Source of the DNA: Devosia sp. A8/3-2
GTDB taxonomy: Bacteria; Pseudomonadota; Alphaproteobacteria; Rhizobiales; Devosiaceae
Length of the DNA stretch: 64,000 nucleotides
NCBI GenBank assembly: GCA_025452255.1
Contig: CP104974.1
Coordinates: 3,884,156-3,948,155 of the forward strand
Direction of reading: 5' to 3'
Each line of letters opens with the position of its first letter. The stretch's first letter is position 1. The position numbers were made by a program, and so were the translations under genes. The notes under the pieces were generated by a model. That model saw only the letters and a program-made list of their open reading frames with translations. It searched no databases and was not told the DNA's origin. Shown in pieces: positions 48,890 to 58,554 of this stretch.

Positions 48890-50374
48890 ATGGGCAGGAT
48901 TTTCAAGAGCATCGGAACCGCTCTGGCCTTGGTTGGTGCGCTGGCTGGCGCAGCATTGGCGCAGCAGCCGACCGAAGTGCGGATCGGGGTGGCGCTGGAG
49001 CCACCAATTCTGGACCCAACGGCGGGCGCGGCCGAGGCCATCGACATCGTGGTCTACCAGAACATTTTCGAGGGCCTGACCGCCATTGACGAAAATGGCG
49101 CGGTGCAGCCGGGGCTGGCCAGCTCGTGGACCATTTCGGACGACAATCTGACCTACACGTTCAAGCTGCATGAAGGGGTGACCTTTCATGACGGCACGGC
49201 CTTTGATGCCGACGATGTCAAATTCACCTTTGACCGGATCCCGGCCGCTGACAGCGTCAATGCGCATAAGGAACTCTATACCGATATCGCTGAAGTGAAG
49301 GTGATCGACCCATTCACCGTCAGCTTCACGCTGAGCAAGCCGGTGGGCCTGTTCCTGTTCAATCTGGGCCGGGGCGATGCGGTGATCGTGGCGCCGGAAA
49401 GCGCTGACAATAATGCGACGACGCCAATCGGCACCGGGCCGTTTGCCTTTGTGCAATGGGACAAGGGCAATCGCGTCCTGCTCGAGCGCTACGAGCCCTA
49501 TTGGGGCACAATGCCAGCGCTGACCAAGGCGACCTATCTGTTCATCGGCGACACGGCGGCCATGACCAGCGCCTTGCTGGCGGGCGATATCGACGGCACC
49601 AATAATTTTGCGCCGGATTCGCTGGCCGTGTTCGAGGGCAATCCGCAATTCAAGGTGCTGGTGGGCACCACCGAAGGCGAGACGATCCCGGGGACCAATA
49701 ATCGCAAGCCTCCGTTCGATAATCTGAAGGTTCGGCAGGCCATGGCTCATGCGCTGGATCGCAAGGCGATCATCGATGGGGCAACCTTTGGTTATGGCAC
49801 GCCCATTGGCGCGCCCTTTGCGCCGCACAATGCCTATTATGTCGATCTGACCGGCACCTATCCCTATGACCCGGCAGCGGCCAAGGCGCTGCTGGCGGAA
49901 GCGGGCTATCCCGATGGCTTCAGCGCGACGCTGAAACTGCCACCGCTGGGCTATGCGCGGCTCTCCGGGCAGATCATTGCCAGCCAGTTTGCGGCGGTCG
50001 GCATCAAACTTGAGCTGATCAATGTGGAATTCGCGCAATGGCTGCAGGACGTCTATACCAACCATGATTTCGACCTGACCATCATCAGCCATGTCGAGCC
50101 GTTCGACATTGGAAATTATGCCAATCCAGACTACTACTTCGGCTATGACAATCCCGACTTCCGGGCGCTGATCAAGACACTCAATGAGACGACTGACGAC
50201 GCCAAACGCAAGGAACTGGCTATCGAGGCGCAGACCATCCCGGCCAAGGATGCGGTCAATGGCTATCTGTTCGAGCTCGCCCAGACCGGCGTATGGAACG
50301 CCAAGCTTGCCGGCATGTGGCAGAATTCGCCGATTGAGGGATTGGTGCTGCGGGGGATTCACTGGGTGGAGTGA
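48890..50374 (+). CDS. ABC transporter substrate-binding protein, family 5 (dipeptide/nickel type)
   Basis: This intact 494-residue periplasmic protein has a signal peptide (MGRIFKSIGTALALVGALAG, cleaved after ALA) and the SBP family 5 blocks ILDPTAGAAEAIDIVVYQNI, LHEGVTFHDGTAFDADDVKF, TPIGTGPFAFVQWDKGNRVL, YEPYWGTMPALTKATYLFIG and VRQAMAHALDRKAIIDGATF. The ligand is unknown; peptides or oligosaccharides are likely. The start at 48890 has GGAG nearby. It is followed by two permeases and a fused ATPase, making a complete importer on one strand. Confidence 0.95.
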   Translation: MGRIFKSIGTALALVGALAGAALAQQPTEVRIGVALEPPILDPTAGAAEAIDIVVYQNIFEGLTAIDENGAVQPGLASSWTISDDNLTYTFKLHEGVTFHDGTAFDADDVKFTFDRIPAADSVNAHKELYTDIAEVKVIDPFTVSFTLSKPVGLFLFNLGRGDAVIVAPESADNNATTPIGTGPFAFVQWDKGNRVLLERYEPYWGTMPALTKATYLFIGDTAAMTSALLAGDIDGTNNFAPDSLAVFEGNPQFKVLVGTTEGETIPGTNNRKPPFDNLKVRQAMAHALDRKAIIDGATFGYGTPIGAPFAPHNAYYVDLTGTYPYDPAAAKALLAEAGYPDGFSATLKLPPLGYARLSGQIIASQFAAVGIKLELINVEFAQWLQDVYTNHDFDLTIISHVEPFDIGNYANPDYYFGYDNPDFRALIKTLNETTDDAKRKELAIEAQTIPAKDAVNGYLFELAQTGVWNAKLAGMWQNSPIEGLVLRGIHWVE

Positions 50375-50416
50375 GTTCGCTCATTCCGGGGGTGTTTTGC
50401 CCCGGATTGCAACGCC

Positions 50417-51370
50417 ATGATCCTCTTCGCCCTGCGCCGTTTCCTCGGCTTTGCCGCCACGCTGCTGCTGGCAGCGGTGGTGATTTTTTACCTCCTCGAT
50501 CTGCTGCCGGGGGACCCGGCGCGGTTTACCTCGGGCATTACCGCCACACCCGAGGCGGTGGCCAATTTGCGAGCGCAGATGGGGCTGGATGCGCCGGCGC
50601 ATGAGCGGTTGCTGGGCTGGATTGCCGGCATGCTGCGCGGGGATTTTGGCATGTCCTATACGCAGCGAGCGCCGGTGGCGGCGCTACTATGGGAGCGGCT
50701 GGCGGTGACGCTGCCGCTGACGGTGATGGCCATGATCATTTCGGTGGTCATCGGGCTGCCGCTGGGGATCGTCTCAGCGCGGGCGCGCGGCAAGGCGCCG
50801 GATACGGCTATTATGGTGCTGGCGCAATTGGGTGTCGCCGTGCCCAATTTCTGGTTTGGCATGATGCTGACGCTGGTGTTTGCCGTGGCTCTGCGCTGGC
50901 TGCCGCCGGGCGGGTTTACGCCCCGGGGCGAAAACCCATGGCTGTCTTTACGCGGGCTGGTGCTGCCGAGCCCGGCGCTGGCGCTGCCGCAGGCGTCGAT
51001 CCTGGCGCGGGTGATGCGCACGGCGCTGGTGGATGTGCAGGGGCAGGATTTCATCCGCACGGCGCGGGCCAAGGGGCTGACCATGGGCGAGGCCGTGTGG
51101 CGGCATGGGGTGCGCAATGCGCTGCTGCCGGTGCTGACCATTCTGGGGCTGCAATTTGCCTTTCTGATTGCCGGCACGATCATCGTCGAGAATGTGTTCT
51201 ATCTGCCGGGGCTGGGGCGGCTGATTTTTACCGCGATCTCCGAGCGCGACCTGATCCTGGTGCGTGGGGCAACGGTGGTGTTGATCGTGGCGGTGACGGC
51301 GACGATGTTCGTGGTTGATCTGGCCTATGCGCTGGTCGATCCGCGCCTGCGGGAGCGCAGCACGCCATGA
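50417..51370 (+). CDS. ABC transporter permease, DppB type
   Basis: This intact 317-residue permease has the family N-terminus (ALRRFLGFAATLLLAAVVIF), the LLPGDPARFTSGITATPEAV loop, six membrane segments and the ATPase-contact loop QDFIRTARAKGLTMGEAVWR. The C-terminal block GTIIVENVFYLPGLGRLIFT is typical of DppB/OppB. Its stop overlaps the start of the next permease. Confidence 0.96.
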   Translation: MILFALRRFLGFAATLLLAAVVIFYLLDLLPGDPARFTSGITATPEAVANLRAQMGLDAPAHERLLGWIAGMLRGDFGMSYTQRAPVAALLWERLAVTLPLTVMAMIISVVIGLPLGIVSARARGKAPDTAIMVLAQLGVAVPNFWFGMMLTLVFAVALRWLPPGGFTPRGENPWLSLRGLVLPSPALALPQASILARVMRTALVDVQGQDFIRTARAKGLTMGEAVWRHGVRNALLPVLTILGLQFAFLIAGTIIVENVFYLPGLGRLIFTAISERDLILVRGATVVLIVAVTATMFVVDLAYALVDPRLRERSTP

Positions 51371-52206
51371 GTTTTTCAAGCGCCACCCCAATCTGGTCAT
51401 CGGGCTCGTTGCGACCATGCTGTTTGCCTTGCTCGGCCTAATCTCGCTGGTGTGGACCCCCTACCCGATTGCGCAGATCGATATCGGCCGGCGCTTTCTG
51501 GGACCCATGGCCGCGCATTGGCTGGGCACCGATAATCTGGGCCGGGACATGGCCTCGCTGGTCATGTCGGGCACGCTGACAAGCTTTGTGGTGGCGGCTT
51601 TGGCCGTGGCGATCGGGGCAGGCATTGGTGTGCCGCTGGGGCTGGCAGCCGCCGCATGGGGCAGGCCGGTGGAATGGCTGGTGCTGCGCTTTTCAGATTT
51701 CCTCTTCGCCTTCCCCGCCATTATCGTTGCCATTCTGGTGACGGCCTTGTTCGGGCCGGGCGCGATCAATGCCGTTCTGGCGATTGGCTTGTTCAACATC
51801 CCAGTCTTCGCGCGGGTAGCGCAGGGCAGCGCGCTGAGCATTGCAACGCTGGATTTCGTGGCGACGGGACGGCTGGCGGGGCTGGGGCCGGCGGCCATCG
51901 CCTATCGGCATTTGCTGCCCAATATTATGAGCCTGATCATCGTGCAGGGGACCATCCAGCTCTCGCTGGGCATATTGGCCGAGGCGGGGCTGAGCTATGT
52001 GGGACTGGGCACCCAGCCGCCAGCCACCAGCCTTGGGCTGATGCTGCGCGATGCGCAATCGATGTTCCTGATCCATCCCCCGGCTGACGCTGGTGCCGGG
52101 GCTGTGCATCGTGCTGATCGTGATTGGTCTCAATATTGCCGGGGATGGATTGCGCGACGCCATCGATCCGCGGCTGCGGCAGGTGAATGCCAATGTCGTT
52201 GCTTGA
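51367..52206 (+). CDS. ABC transporter permease, DppC type, two frameshifts
   Basis: The inferred product of 279 residues starts MSFFKRHPNLVIGLVATMLF. One T is missing from the T-run at 51370-51375, which breaks the frame. Next come HWLGTDNLGRDMASLVMSGT, LRFSDFLFAFPAIIVAILVT, the contact loop TLDFVATGRLAGLGPAAIAY and EAGLSYVGLGTQPPATSLGL. A change near 52078 then gives LVPGLCIVLIVIGLNIAGDG, ending QVNANVVA. The start overlaps dppB, and the stop overlaps the ATPase gene by about 14-20 bases. Confidence 0.94.
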
Positions 52207-53749
52207 GGTCAAAGGGCTCGTCGTGCGCTTCGGCAGCGCCGAGGCGGTCAGCGATGTGAGCTTCACGCTGGAGCGAGGGGAGCGGTTCGGCATTATCGGG
52301 GAAAGCGGGTCGGGCAAGACGCTGACGGCGCTGGCGGTGACGGGGCTGTTGCCTGAGGGCGCGGTGGTGGGCGGCAGCATCAGCATTGATGGCGTGCCCC
52401 TGCCCGCCAATGAGCGCGAGATGGCGCGGCTGCGCGGCAAGCGGATCGGCATGGTGTTTCAGGAGCCGATGACGGCGCTGAACCCGCTGATGCGGGTGAC
52501 CGACCAGATCGAGGAAGCCATTATCCTCAACCGCAGCGACAGCGCGCAGCTCGACGTGCCCTATCTGCTCAAGGAAGTGGGGCTGGAACCGCGCCATGGC
52601 GAGCGGTTTCCCCATCAGCTGTCGGGCGGGCAGCGGCAACGCGTGATGATCGCCATGGCGCTGGCAAGCCAGCCGGATATTCTGATTGCGGATGAGCCGA
52701 CTTCAGCGCTGGACCTGATCACGCAGAAGCGCGTGCTGGATCTGATTGCCGAGATCTGCATGCGGCGGCGCATGGCGCTGCTGTTTATCAGCCATGACCT
52801 GAAAGCCGTTGGCGTGCTGTGCAGCAGGGTGGCTGTGATGCATCGGGGGCGGCTGGTGGAAACCGGCCCGGCGGCCAGTGTGTTCTCGGCCCCGCAGCAG
52901 GATTACACGCGCCGGCTGGTGGCGGCCTCACGGTTCGACATTACACGGGAGGACCATCCGCTGGGTGGCGCACCACTGCTGGCGGTGGAGCAGGTGGTGC
53001 GCGAATATCGCCAAGGCGGGCTTTGGCCGTGGCGCGAAAAGCCGCTGCGGGCGGTAGATGGGGTGAGCTTTGCCATTGGCGAGGGCGAGTGTGTGGCGCT
53101 GGTGGGCCCTTCGGGCTGCGGCAAGACCACGCTGGCCAAGATCATTGTCGGGCTCGATAGCGCGACATCCGGCCAAATGCAGTTAGGCGGGGTGGCCTAT
53201 CATGGCGCGGACCTGCCGCAGGAGATGCGGCGCGATATCTCGCTGGTGTTTCAGGACCCGTTCGGCAGCTTCAATCCGCGGCTGACCATTGCCCAATCGC
53301 TGGGTGAGCCGCTGCGGCTGGAGGCCAAGCTGGACCTTGTGGAACGGCAACGCCGGCTGGTGGAAGCCATCGAGGCGGTGGGGCTACGCAGCGAAATGCT
53401 GGCGCGGTATCCGCATGAATTTTCGGGCGGGCAGCGGCAGCGGCTGGCCATTGCGCGGGCGCTGGTGACGCGGCCCAAGCTGGTGGTGTTGGACGAGCCG
53501 GTTTCGGCGCTGGATGTGTCGGTGCGTGGCGAAGTGCTGGCGCTATTGGCGCGGCTGCAAGCGGAATTCGGGCTGACCTATCTGATCATCAGCCACGATA
53601 TCGACATGGTGCGCGCCGTGGCCGACCGGGTGCTGGTGATGGAGGCGGGGCGGATCGTCGAGGAGGGGCGGCCCGAGACGATATTTGCCGAGCCGCAGCA
53701 TAGGCTGACGCGCGAACTGATGGCCGCGCGCCTGCCGGATGTGGCGTGA
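52193..53749 (+). CDS. Fused dipeptide-type ABC transporter ATPase (DppD-DppF fusion)
   Basis: This intact protein of about 518 residues holds two complete nucleotide-binding domains. Domain one has Walker A GESGSGKT, signature LSGGQRQRV, Walker [13 protein letters not shown] and H-loop [12 protein letters not shown]. Domain two has [31 protein letters not shown] and [12 protein letters not shown]. Each domain has the oligopeptide-type C-terminal part. Fused pairs of this type serve one transporter. ATG at 52193 ([14 protein letters not shown]) is preferred; ATG at 52187 adds two residues. Confidence 0.96.
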   Translation: MSLLEVKGLVVRFGSAEAVSDVSFTLERGERFGIIGESGSGKTLTALAVTGLLPEGAVVGGSISIDGVPLPANEREMARLRGKRIGMVFQEPMTALNPLMRVTDQIEEAIILNRSDSAQLDVPYLLKEVGLEPRHGERFPHQLSGGQRQRVMIAMALASQPDILIADEPTSALDLITQKRVLDLIAEICMRRRMALLFISHDLKAVGVLCSRVAVMHRGRLVETGPAASVFSAPQQDYTRRLVAASRFDITREDHPLGGAPLLAVEQVVREYRQGGLWPWREKPLRAVDGVSFAIGEGECVALVGPSGCGKTTLAKIIVGLDSATSGQMQLGGVAYHGADLPQEMRRDISLVFQDPFGSFNPRLTIAQSLGEPLRLEAKLDLVERQRRLVEAIEAVGLRSEMLARYPHEFSGGQRQRLAIARALVTRPKLVVLDEPVSALDVSVRGEVLALLARLQAEFGLTYLIISHDIDMVRAVADRVLVMEAGRIVEEGRPETIFAEPQHRLTRELMAARLPDVA

Positions 53750-53753
53750 GCCG

Positions 53754-54725
53754 CTACTGGATCGTCGCGCCTGAGGCTTTGACGACAGGGGCCCAGCGTT
53801 CGACTTCGGTGGCGACGTGGGTGGCCAGTTCTTCAGGGGTAGAGCCGACGACGATGGCGCCAACTTCGGCAAGCCGTTCATGGACCGCTGGGTCGTGGAT
53901 GGCGGCGACGGCAGCTTCGTTGAGCTTGGCAACGACTTCGGGCGGGGTGCCGGCCGGCGCGAACAGGGCGTTCCGTGTATTGGTTTCGTAGCCGGGCACG
54001 CCGGCTTCATCCATGGTGGGCACATCGGGGAAGCTGGCGGCGCGTTCGAGCGTCGTGACAGCCAGCGGACGCAGCGTGCCGGCTTTCATGTGCTCGGTGG
54101 CCGAGGGCAGATTGTCGAAAATGATCGGCACGGCGCCGCTGAGCGCATCGACCAGAGCCGGGCCCGAGCCCTGATAGGGCACGTGGACCATATCGACACC
54201 GGCCATGGACTTGAACAATTCGCCCGACAGATGCAGCGGGGTGCCATTGCCGGAAGAGGCATAGGCATGAGCTTCCGGCTCCGCCTTGAGCAGGGTGATC
54301 AGCTCCTCGACATTGGCGGCGGGGAATTCTGGATTGACCAGCAGCACATTGGGCACGGTCACTAGAAGCGAGATCGGGGCGAAGTCGGCGGATGGATCGA
54401 AGGGCGGGGTGGCGTAAAGCGAGGCGCTGAGCGCGTGGGTGGCGATGGTGCCCATCAGGATGGTGTAGCCATCGGGATCAGCATCGGCCACGGCTGTGGC
54501 GCCGAGCACGCCGCCGGCGCCGGCCTGATTGACTACCAGAACCTGCTGGCCCAATTGGGCGCTCATGGCTTCGGCGACGATGCGGCCGACCAGATCGGTG
54601 GAGCCGCCGGCGGCGAAGGGGACGACCAGATTGATCGGCTTATTGGGAAAATCCTGCGCGATGGCAGGCTGGGACACGACAAGCGCCCCGGCCGCGATGG
54701 CCGGGGTTGATAGAAACGACTTCAT
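53754..54725 (-). CDS. Tripartite tricarboxylate transporter (Bug/TctC) binding protein
   Basis: This intact 323-residue periplasmic receptor has a signal peptide (MKSFLSTPAIAAGALVVSQP, cleaved after AIA). The Bug hallmarks are FPNKPINLVVPFAAGGSTDL, VVNQAGAGGVLGATAVADAD, PDGYTILMGTIATHALSASL, DMVHVPYQGSGPALVDALSG and FAPAGTPPEVVAKLNEAAVA. Such receptors bind carboxylates. The partner membrane genes tctA and tctB are not in the window. It ends four bases from the convergent ATPase gene. Confidence 0.93.
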   Translation of the reverse strand: MKSFLSTPAIAAGALVVSQPAIAQDFPNKPINLVVPFAAGGSTDLVGRIVAEAMSAQLGQQVLVVNQAGAGGVLGATAVADADPDGYTILMGTIATHALSASLYATPPFDPSADFAPISLLVTVPNVLLVNPEFPAANVEELITLLKAEPEAHAYASSGNGTPLHLSGELFKSMAGVDMVHVPYQGSGPALVDALSGAVPIIFDNLPSATEHMKAGTLRPLAVTTLERAASFPDVPTMDEAGVPGYETNTRNALFAPAGTPPEVVAKLNEAAVAAIHDPAVHERLAEVGAIVVGSTPEELATHVATEVERWAPVVKASGATIQ

Positions 54726-54785
54726 TAATGGGTTCCTCCCCGGGGTGACGGGGAAGCAATTACGGCCGGATAGATTTGGTTCCAT

Positions 54786-54825
54786 CCGGCCGGCAAAATA
54801 ATTGGCCGGCCGGCAAAATAATTGG
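54786..54825. repeat. Perfect 20-bp tandem duplication
   Basis: The unit CCGGCCGGCAAAATAATTGG occurs twice head to tail, within the leader of the Bug receptor gene and directly after the glucosidase stop. Each unit contains the palindrome CCGGCCGG. Confidence 0.85.
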
Positions 54826-54826
54826 C

Positions 54827-56500
54827 TCAGCTCAAAATGCCGATATAGGCGCCGAAGGGTTCCAGATCGAGTTCGCCATCCATCAGGGCGGCGATGACGC
54901 CGGGGCATTCGGCATGATGGGGATCAAGTCCCGCGGGAATGGCGAATTCTGCGGCGCTGTCGCCCATATTGAAGACGCAGAGCACGCGATCTTCGCCTTC
55001 CTCGCGGGTGAAAGCGAGGATATCGCCGGTGGAGTCGAGCAGCGTGATCTTGCCCTTGGCCAGCGCCGGATGGGCTTTGCGGAAGACCAGCAGCGCGCGG
55101 TAGAATTCGAGCACCGAGCCTTCGACGCCATGCTGGGTATCGACGGCATGGGTCAGGTGTTCGGCAGGCACCGGCAGCCGAGTGCGCTCGGCGGTGGAGA
55201 AGGCGCCGTTGCGGACATGGGCCTGCCAGACCATGGGCGTGCGGCAACCGTCGCGGCCCTTGAATTCGGGCCAGAATTCAATGCCATAGGGATCGACCGA
55301 GTCGGCAAAGGAGAGTTCGGCTTCCTTGAGGCCAAGTTCCTCGCCCTGATAGAGGCAGACCGAGCCTCGCATGGCCGGGATGAGCGTGACGGCAAGGCGG
55401 GTGAAGGCGGCTTCCTGCCCGTGCACGGCCCAGCGGCTGACATGGCGCACCACGTCGTGGTTGGAGAAGGCGAGACAGATCCAGCCGTCGGGCGCTTGGC
55501 TTTCGGTGGCGGCAATCGAGGTTTTGAAGTGAGCGGCGGAGAATTCGCCGCCCAGATAATCGAAAGTATAGGCCATGTGCAGGTGGTCATCGCCCGAAGT
55601 GTATTGGGCCATGAGTTCAAGCTGGTGCTGGCTGTCGCCGATCTCGCCCACCGTGGTGGTGCCGGGATACTCGTCCATTAACTCGCGCAGGCGCGTAAGG
55701 AAGGCGAGATTTTCCGGGCGGGACTTGTCGTAGATATGTTCCTGGAAATTATAGGGATTTACCGCCGGGGCGGTCGAGGCGTTGAAATCCTCGGGGCGCA
55801 CCACCGGATTGTCCTCAAAGCCCAGCGAGCAGAAGTAGAAATTGACCGTGTCGAGGCGGAAGCCATCAACGCCCCGTTCGAGCCAGAAGCGCATTTCGGC
55901 CAGCACGGCGTCCTGCACTTCGGGATTGTGGAAGTTCAGATCAGGCTGGGAGACCGAGAAATTGTGCTGATAGTATTGCATGCGCCGGCTATCCCGGGAC
56001 CAAGCGGAGCCGCCGAAGATGGAGAGCCAATTGTTGGGCGGAGTGCCGTCGGGTTTGGGATCGGCCCAGACATACCAATCCGATTTGGCATTGGTGCGGG
56101 ACTGGCGGCTCTCGGAAAACCGAGCGTGTTTATCCGATGAGTGGGAAATCACCTGATCGATGATGACCTTGAGGCCCAAAGAATGGGCCTTTTGCACCGA
56201 GCGATCGAAATCCTCCAGTGTGCCGAAGCTGGGATCGATATCGCGATAATTGGAGACGTCGTAGCCGAAATCCTTCATCGGCGAGGTGAAGACCGGCGAG
56301 AGCCAAATGGCGTCGACACCCAGATCGGCGACATAATCGAGCCGGCTGGTAATGCCGACCAGATCGCCCACGCCATCCCCATTCTGGTCCTGATAGGAGC
56401 GCGGATAGATCTGGTAGATCACTGCGCCCCGCCACCAATCGAGATCGCCGGTGGCTTCGTCCGGGTGCTTCTGCTCGGTCATCAGGGAAGTGGCGGTCAT
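54827..56500 (-). CDS. Alpha-glucosidase, GH13 family
   Basis: This intact 557-residue enzyme of the oligo-1,6-glucosidase/alpha-glucosidase group has no signal peptide, so it acts in the cytoplasm on imported sugars. The four GH13 conserved regions are VIIDQVISHSSDKHARF, the nucleophile in GVDGFRLDTVNFYF, the acid/base in TVGEIGDSQHQLEL and the stabilising Asp in LAFSNHDVVRHVSRWAVHGQ. The calcium/QIYPRSYQDQNGDGVGDLVG block is near the N-terminus. The region before the start, up to 56575, is empty, so the gene may have its own promoter there. Confidence 0.95.
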   Translation of the reverse strand: MTATSLMTEQKHPDEATGDLDWWRGAVIYQIYPRSYQDQNGDGVGDLVGITSRLDYVADLGVDAIWLSPVFTSPMKDFGYDVSNYRDIDPSFGTLEDFDRSVQKAHSLGLKVIIDQVISHSSDKHARFSESRQSRTNAKSDWYVWADPKPDGTPPNNWLSIFGGSAWSRDSRRMQYYQHNFSVSQPDLNFHNPEVQDAVLAEMRFWLERGVDGFRLDTVNFYFCSLGFEDNPVVRPEDFNASTAPAVNPYNFQEHIYDKSRPENLAFLTRLRELMDEYPGTTTVGEIGDSQHQLELMAQYTSGDDHLHMAYTFDYLGGEFSAAHFKTSIAATESQAPDGWICLAFSNHDVVRHVSRWAVHGQEAAFTRLAVTLIPAMRGSVCLYQGEELGLKEAELSFADSVDPYGIEFWPEFKGRDGCRTPMVWQAHVRNGAFSTAERTRLPVPAEHLTHAVDTQHGVEGSVLEFYRALLVFRKAHPALAKGKITLLDSTGDILAFTREEGEDRVLCVFNMGDSAAEFAIPAGLDPHHAECPGVIAALMDGELDLEPFGAYIGILS

Positions 56501-56575
56501 TGAGGGCTCCGGGACGCGCGGGTTTGCGCCGCATGTCCTAGAGTGCTGACACGGCGCTGCTAAGGCAAGAGATCG

Positions 56576-57652
56576 CTACCCCCGCAACGTGGGCGAGCCT
56601 TCAAGAATTTTTGTGGCGATGGCGCGGAAGGCTTGCGCTTCGAGGCCATTGGGCGCGGAGACGACGGGGGCTGGCCGGTGTCGGAGTTTTCGCGGATCGA
56701 CATGACCAGCGGAACAGCGCCGAGGAAGGGCATGTCGAGCGCCTTAGCGGCGGCTTCGGCGCCACCGTTGCCGAAAATGTCGTAGCGGGCGCCGGTATCG
56801 GGGGCGATGAAATAGCTCATATTCTCGATCAGCCCGAGCAGCGGCACGCCCATGCGGCGCAGCATATCGATGGCCTTTTTGGCGTCGATCAGGGCCAGCT
56901 CCTGCGGGGTGGAGACGATGACGACGCCATCGACTTCGGACTGCTGGAACAGCGAGATGTGGATATCGCCAGTGCCGGGGGCAGGTCGACAACCAGCAGG
57001 TCGATATCGCCCCAATCCGTTTCAGCGCAGCAATTGGCGCAAAGCCGAGGTCGCCATGGGGCCGCGCCAGACCACGGCTCGGTCGGGATTGAGCATGGAG
57101 CCGATCGACATGGCCTTGAGGCCAAAAGCGCTGTGCGGCGTGAAAATACCGTCCTCGCGCACAGCGGGCTTGCCTTCGAGACCCAGCAGCTTGGGGATGG
57201 AGGGGGCCATAGAGATCGGCATCGAGAATGCCGACGCGCAGGCCTTCGGCAGCGAAGGCCGGGGCCAGATTGACGGCGGTGGTGGATTTGCCGACGCCAC
57301 CTTTGCCCGAGCCGACAGCGATGATGCGCTTGACACCGGGCACGGCTTGTTTGGGTGCGGGGCCGGGGCGGCCTTGGGCTGCAGCCCGGCCGGTGGCGGG
57401 AGCTTTGCCTGAGGTCAGCGACACCATGATCTTGCGGCCGGGGGCGACGACTTGCGCGGCCTGTTGAGCGGCGTCGCGGGTGGGGCCGAAAGCGGCCTCC
57501 ATGCCGGGAGCGACGGCGATGGCAAAGGCCACAGCGCTGGGCGTGACGATGATTTCCGAGAGCCCCGCATAGCCGGACAGCATGCCGCCGCCGGGGATTT
57601 CGACGGTATCGAGCGCGGATTTGATGGTGGCGGCGAGTTCGGTATCGGCCAT
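56576..57652 (-). CDS. apbC: Mrp/ApbC family Fe-S cluster carrier ATPase, several frameshifts
   Basis: Mrp proteins bind and pass on Fe-S clusters using a deviant P-loop. The N-terminal MIP18-like domain starts [20 protein letters not shown]. The ATPase has [31 protein letters not shown], then [40 protein letters not shown] and [20 protein letters not shown]. The family Fe-S ligand region usually has a CxxC pair near IENMSYFI; here it reads [15 protein letters not shown], with both cysteines missing. Frame changes lie near 57200, 57030, 56985 and 56680. The corrected end is [13 protein letters not shown]. Confidence 0.9.
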
Positions 57653-57689
57653 TGGGGACCTTTGCTGTGCTTGGCCCCTGCCCTCCCCT

Positions 57690-57812
57690 CTCCCATTGCA
57701 GGCGAAGGTGGATCGGCCGCAGGCCGAAACGGGTGAGGGGTAGCCCCCTCACGCGATTATGTTCGAGGGAGCCCCCTATGCCCTTCGGGCCTTCTCCCAC
57801 GAGGGAGAAGGG
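57690..57812. repeat. Palindrome-rich spacer before apbC
   Basis: It contains CTCCCATTGCAGGCGAAGG, GGGTGAGGGGTAGCCCCCTC and CTTCTCCCACGAGGGAGAAG. Several short hairpins of the family C kind are packed together between the transaldolase and apbC genes. Confidence 0.6.
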
Positions 57813-57828
57813 AAGAAGCGGGAGCCTC

Positions 57829-58483
57829 TTAGAGGATCGACTGGCCCGTGGCTTTCCAGTCCTTGAGGAAGCCTTCGATGCCCGCATTAGTCAGCGGGTG
57901 ATTGGCCAGCTTGCGGATCACGTCGGGCGGGATGGTGGCGACGTCGGCACCAGCCAGCGCGACCCGGGTCACGTGGTTGGGCGAGCGGATAGAAGCCGCC
58001 AGAATCTGGGTTTCTGAACTGATAGTTGTCGTAGATCTGGCGAATGTTCTCGATCAGCTCGACGCCATCGAGGTTGATGTCATCCGGGCGCCCCAAGAAG
58101 GGCGAGATATAGGTCGCGCCGGCCTTGGCGGCGAGCAGGGCCTGGTTGGCCGAGAAGCAGAGCGTGACATTGGTTTTGACGCCGCGTTCCTTGAAGGTCT
58201 TGGTGGCCTTGAGGCCGGCCGAGGTCAGGGGGAGCTTGACCACGACATTGTCGGCCAGCTTGGCCAGCACTTCGCCCTCGGCGATCATGCCGTCATATTC
58301 AAGGCTGGCGACTTCGGCCGAGACCGGGCCGGGCACGGTGGCGCAGATTTCCTTGACCACTTCCTTGAAATCGCGGCCGGACTTGGCAATCAGCGACGGA
58401 TTGGTGGTGACACCATCGAGCAGGCCGGTATCGTACAGCTCCTTGATGTCCTTGATTTCTGCAGTGTCGACGAAGAACTTCAT
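57829..58483 (-). CDS. Transaldolase/fructose-6-phosphate aldolase (FSA-like), one frameshift
   Basis: The protein of about 217 residues starts [20 protein letters not shown]. It has [40 protein letters not shown], the Schiff-base lysine in [39 protein letters not shown] and [17 protein letters not shown] change near 58015 is followed by [20 protein letters not shown] and [20 protein letters not shown], ending GQSIL. This size class includes both short transaldolases and FSA, and the two cannot be told apart here. Confidence 0.93.
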
Positions 58484-58554
58484 GGTTCCCTCCTAGAGCT
58501 GGTCGGCAAAATGTGTAGCACGGCGCAGCCGGGCTGCAAGGCGAATGGATTGGC

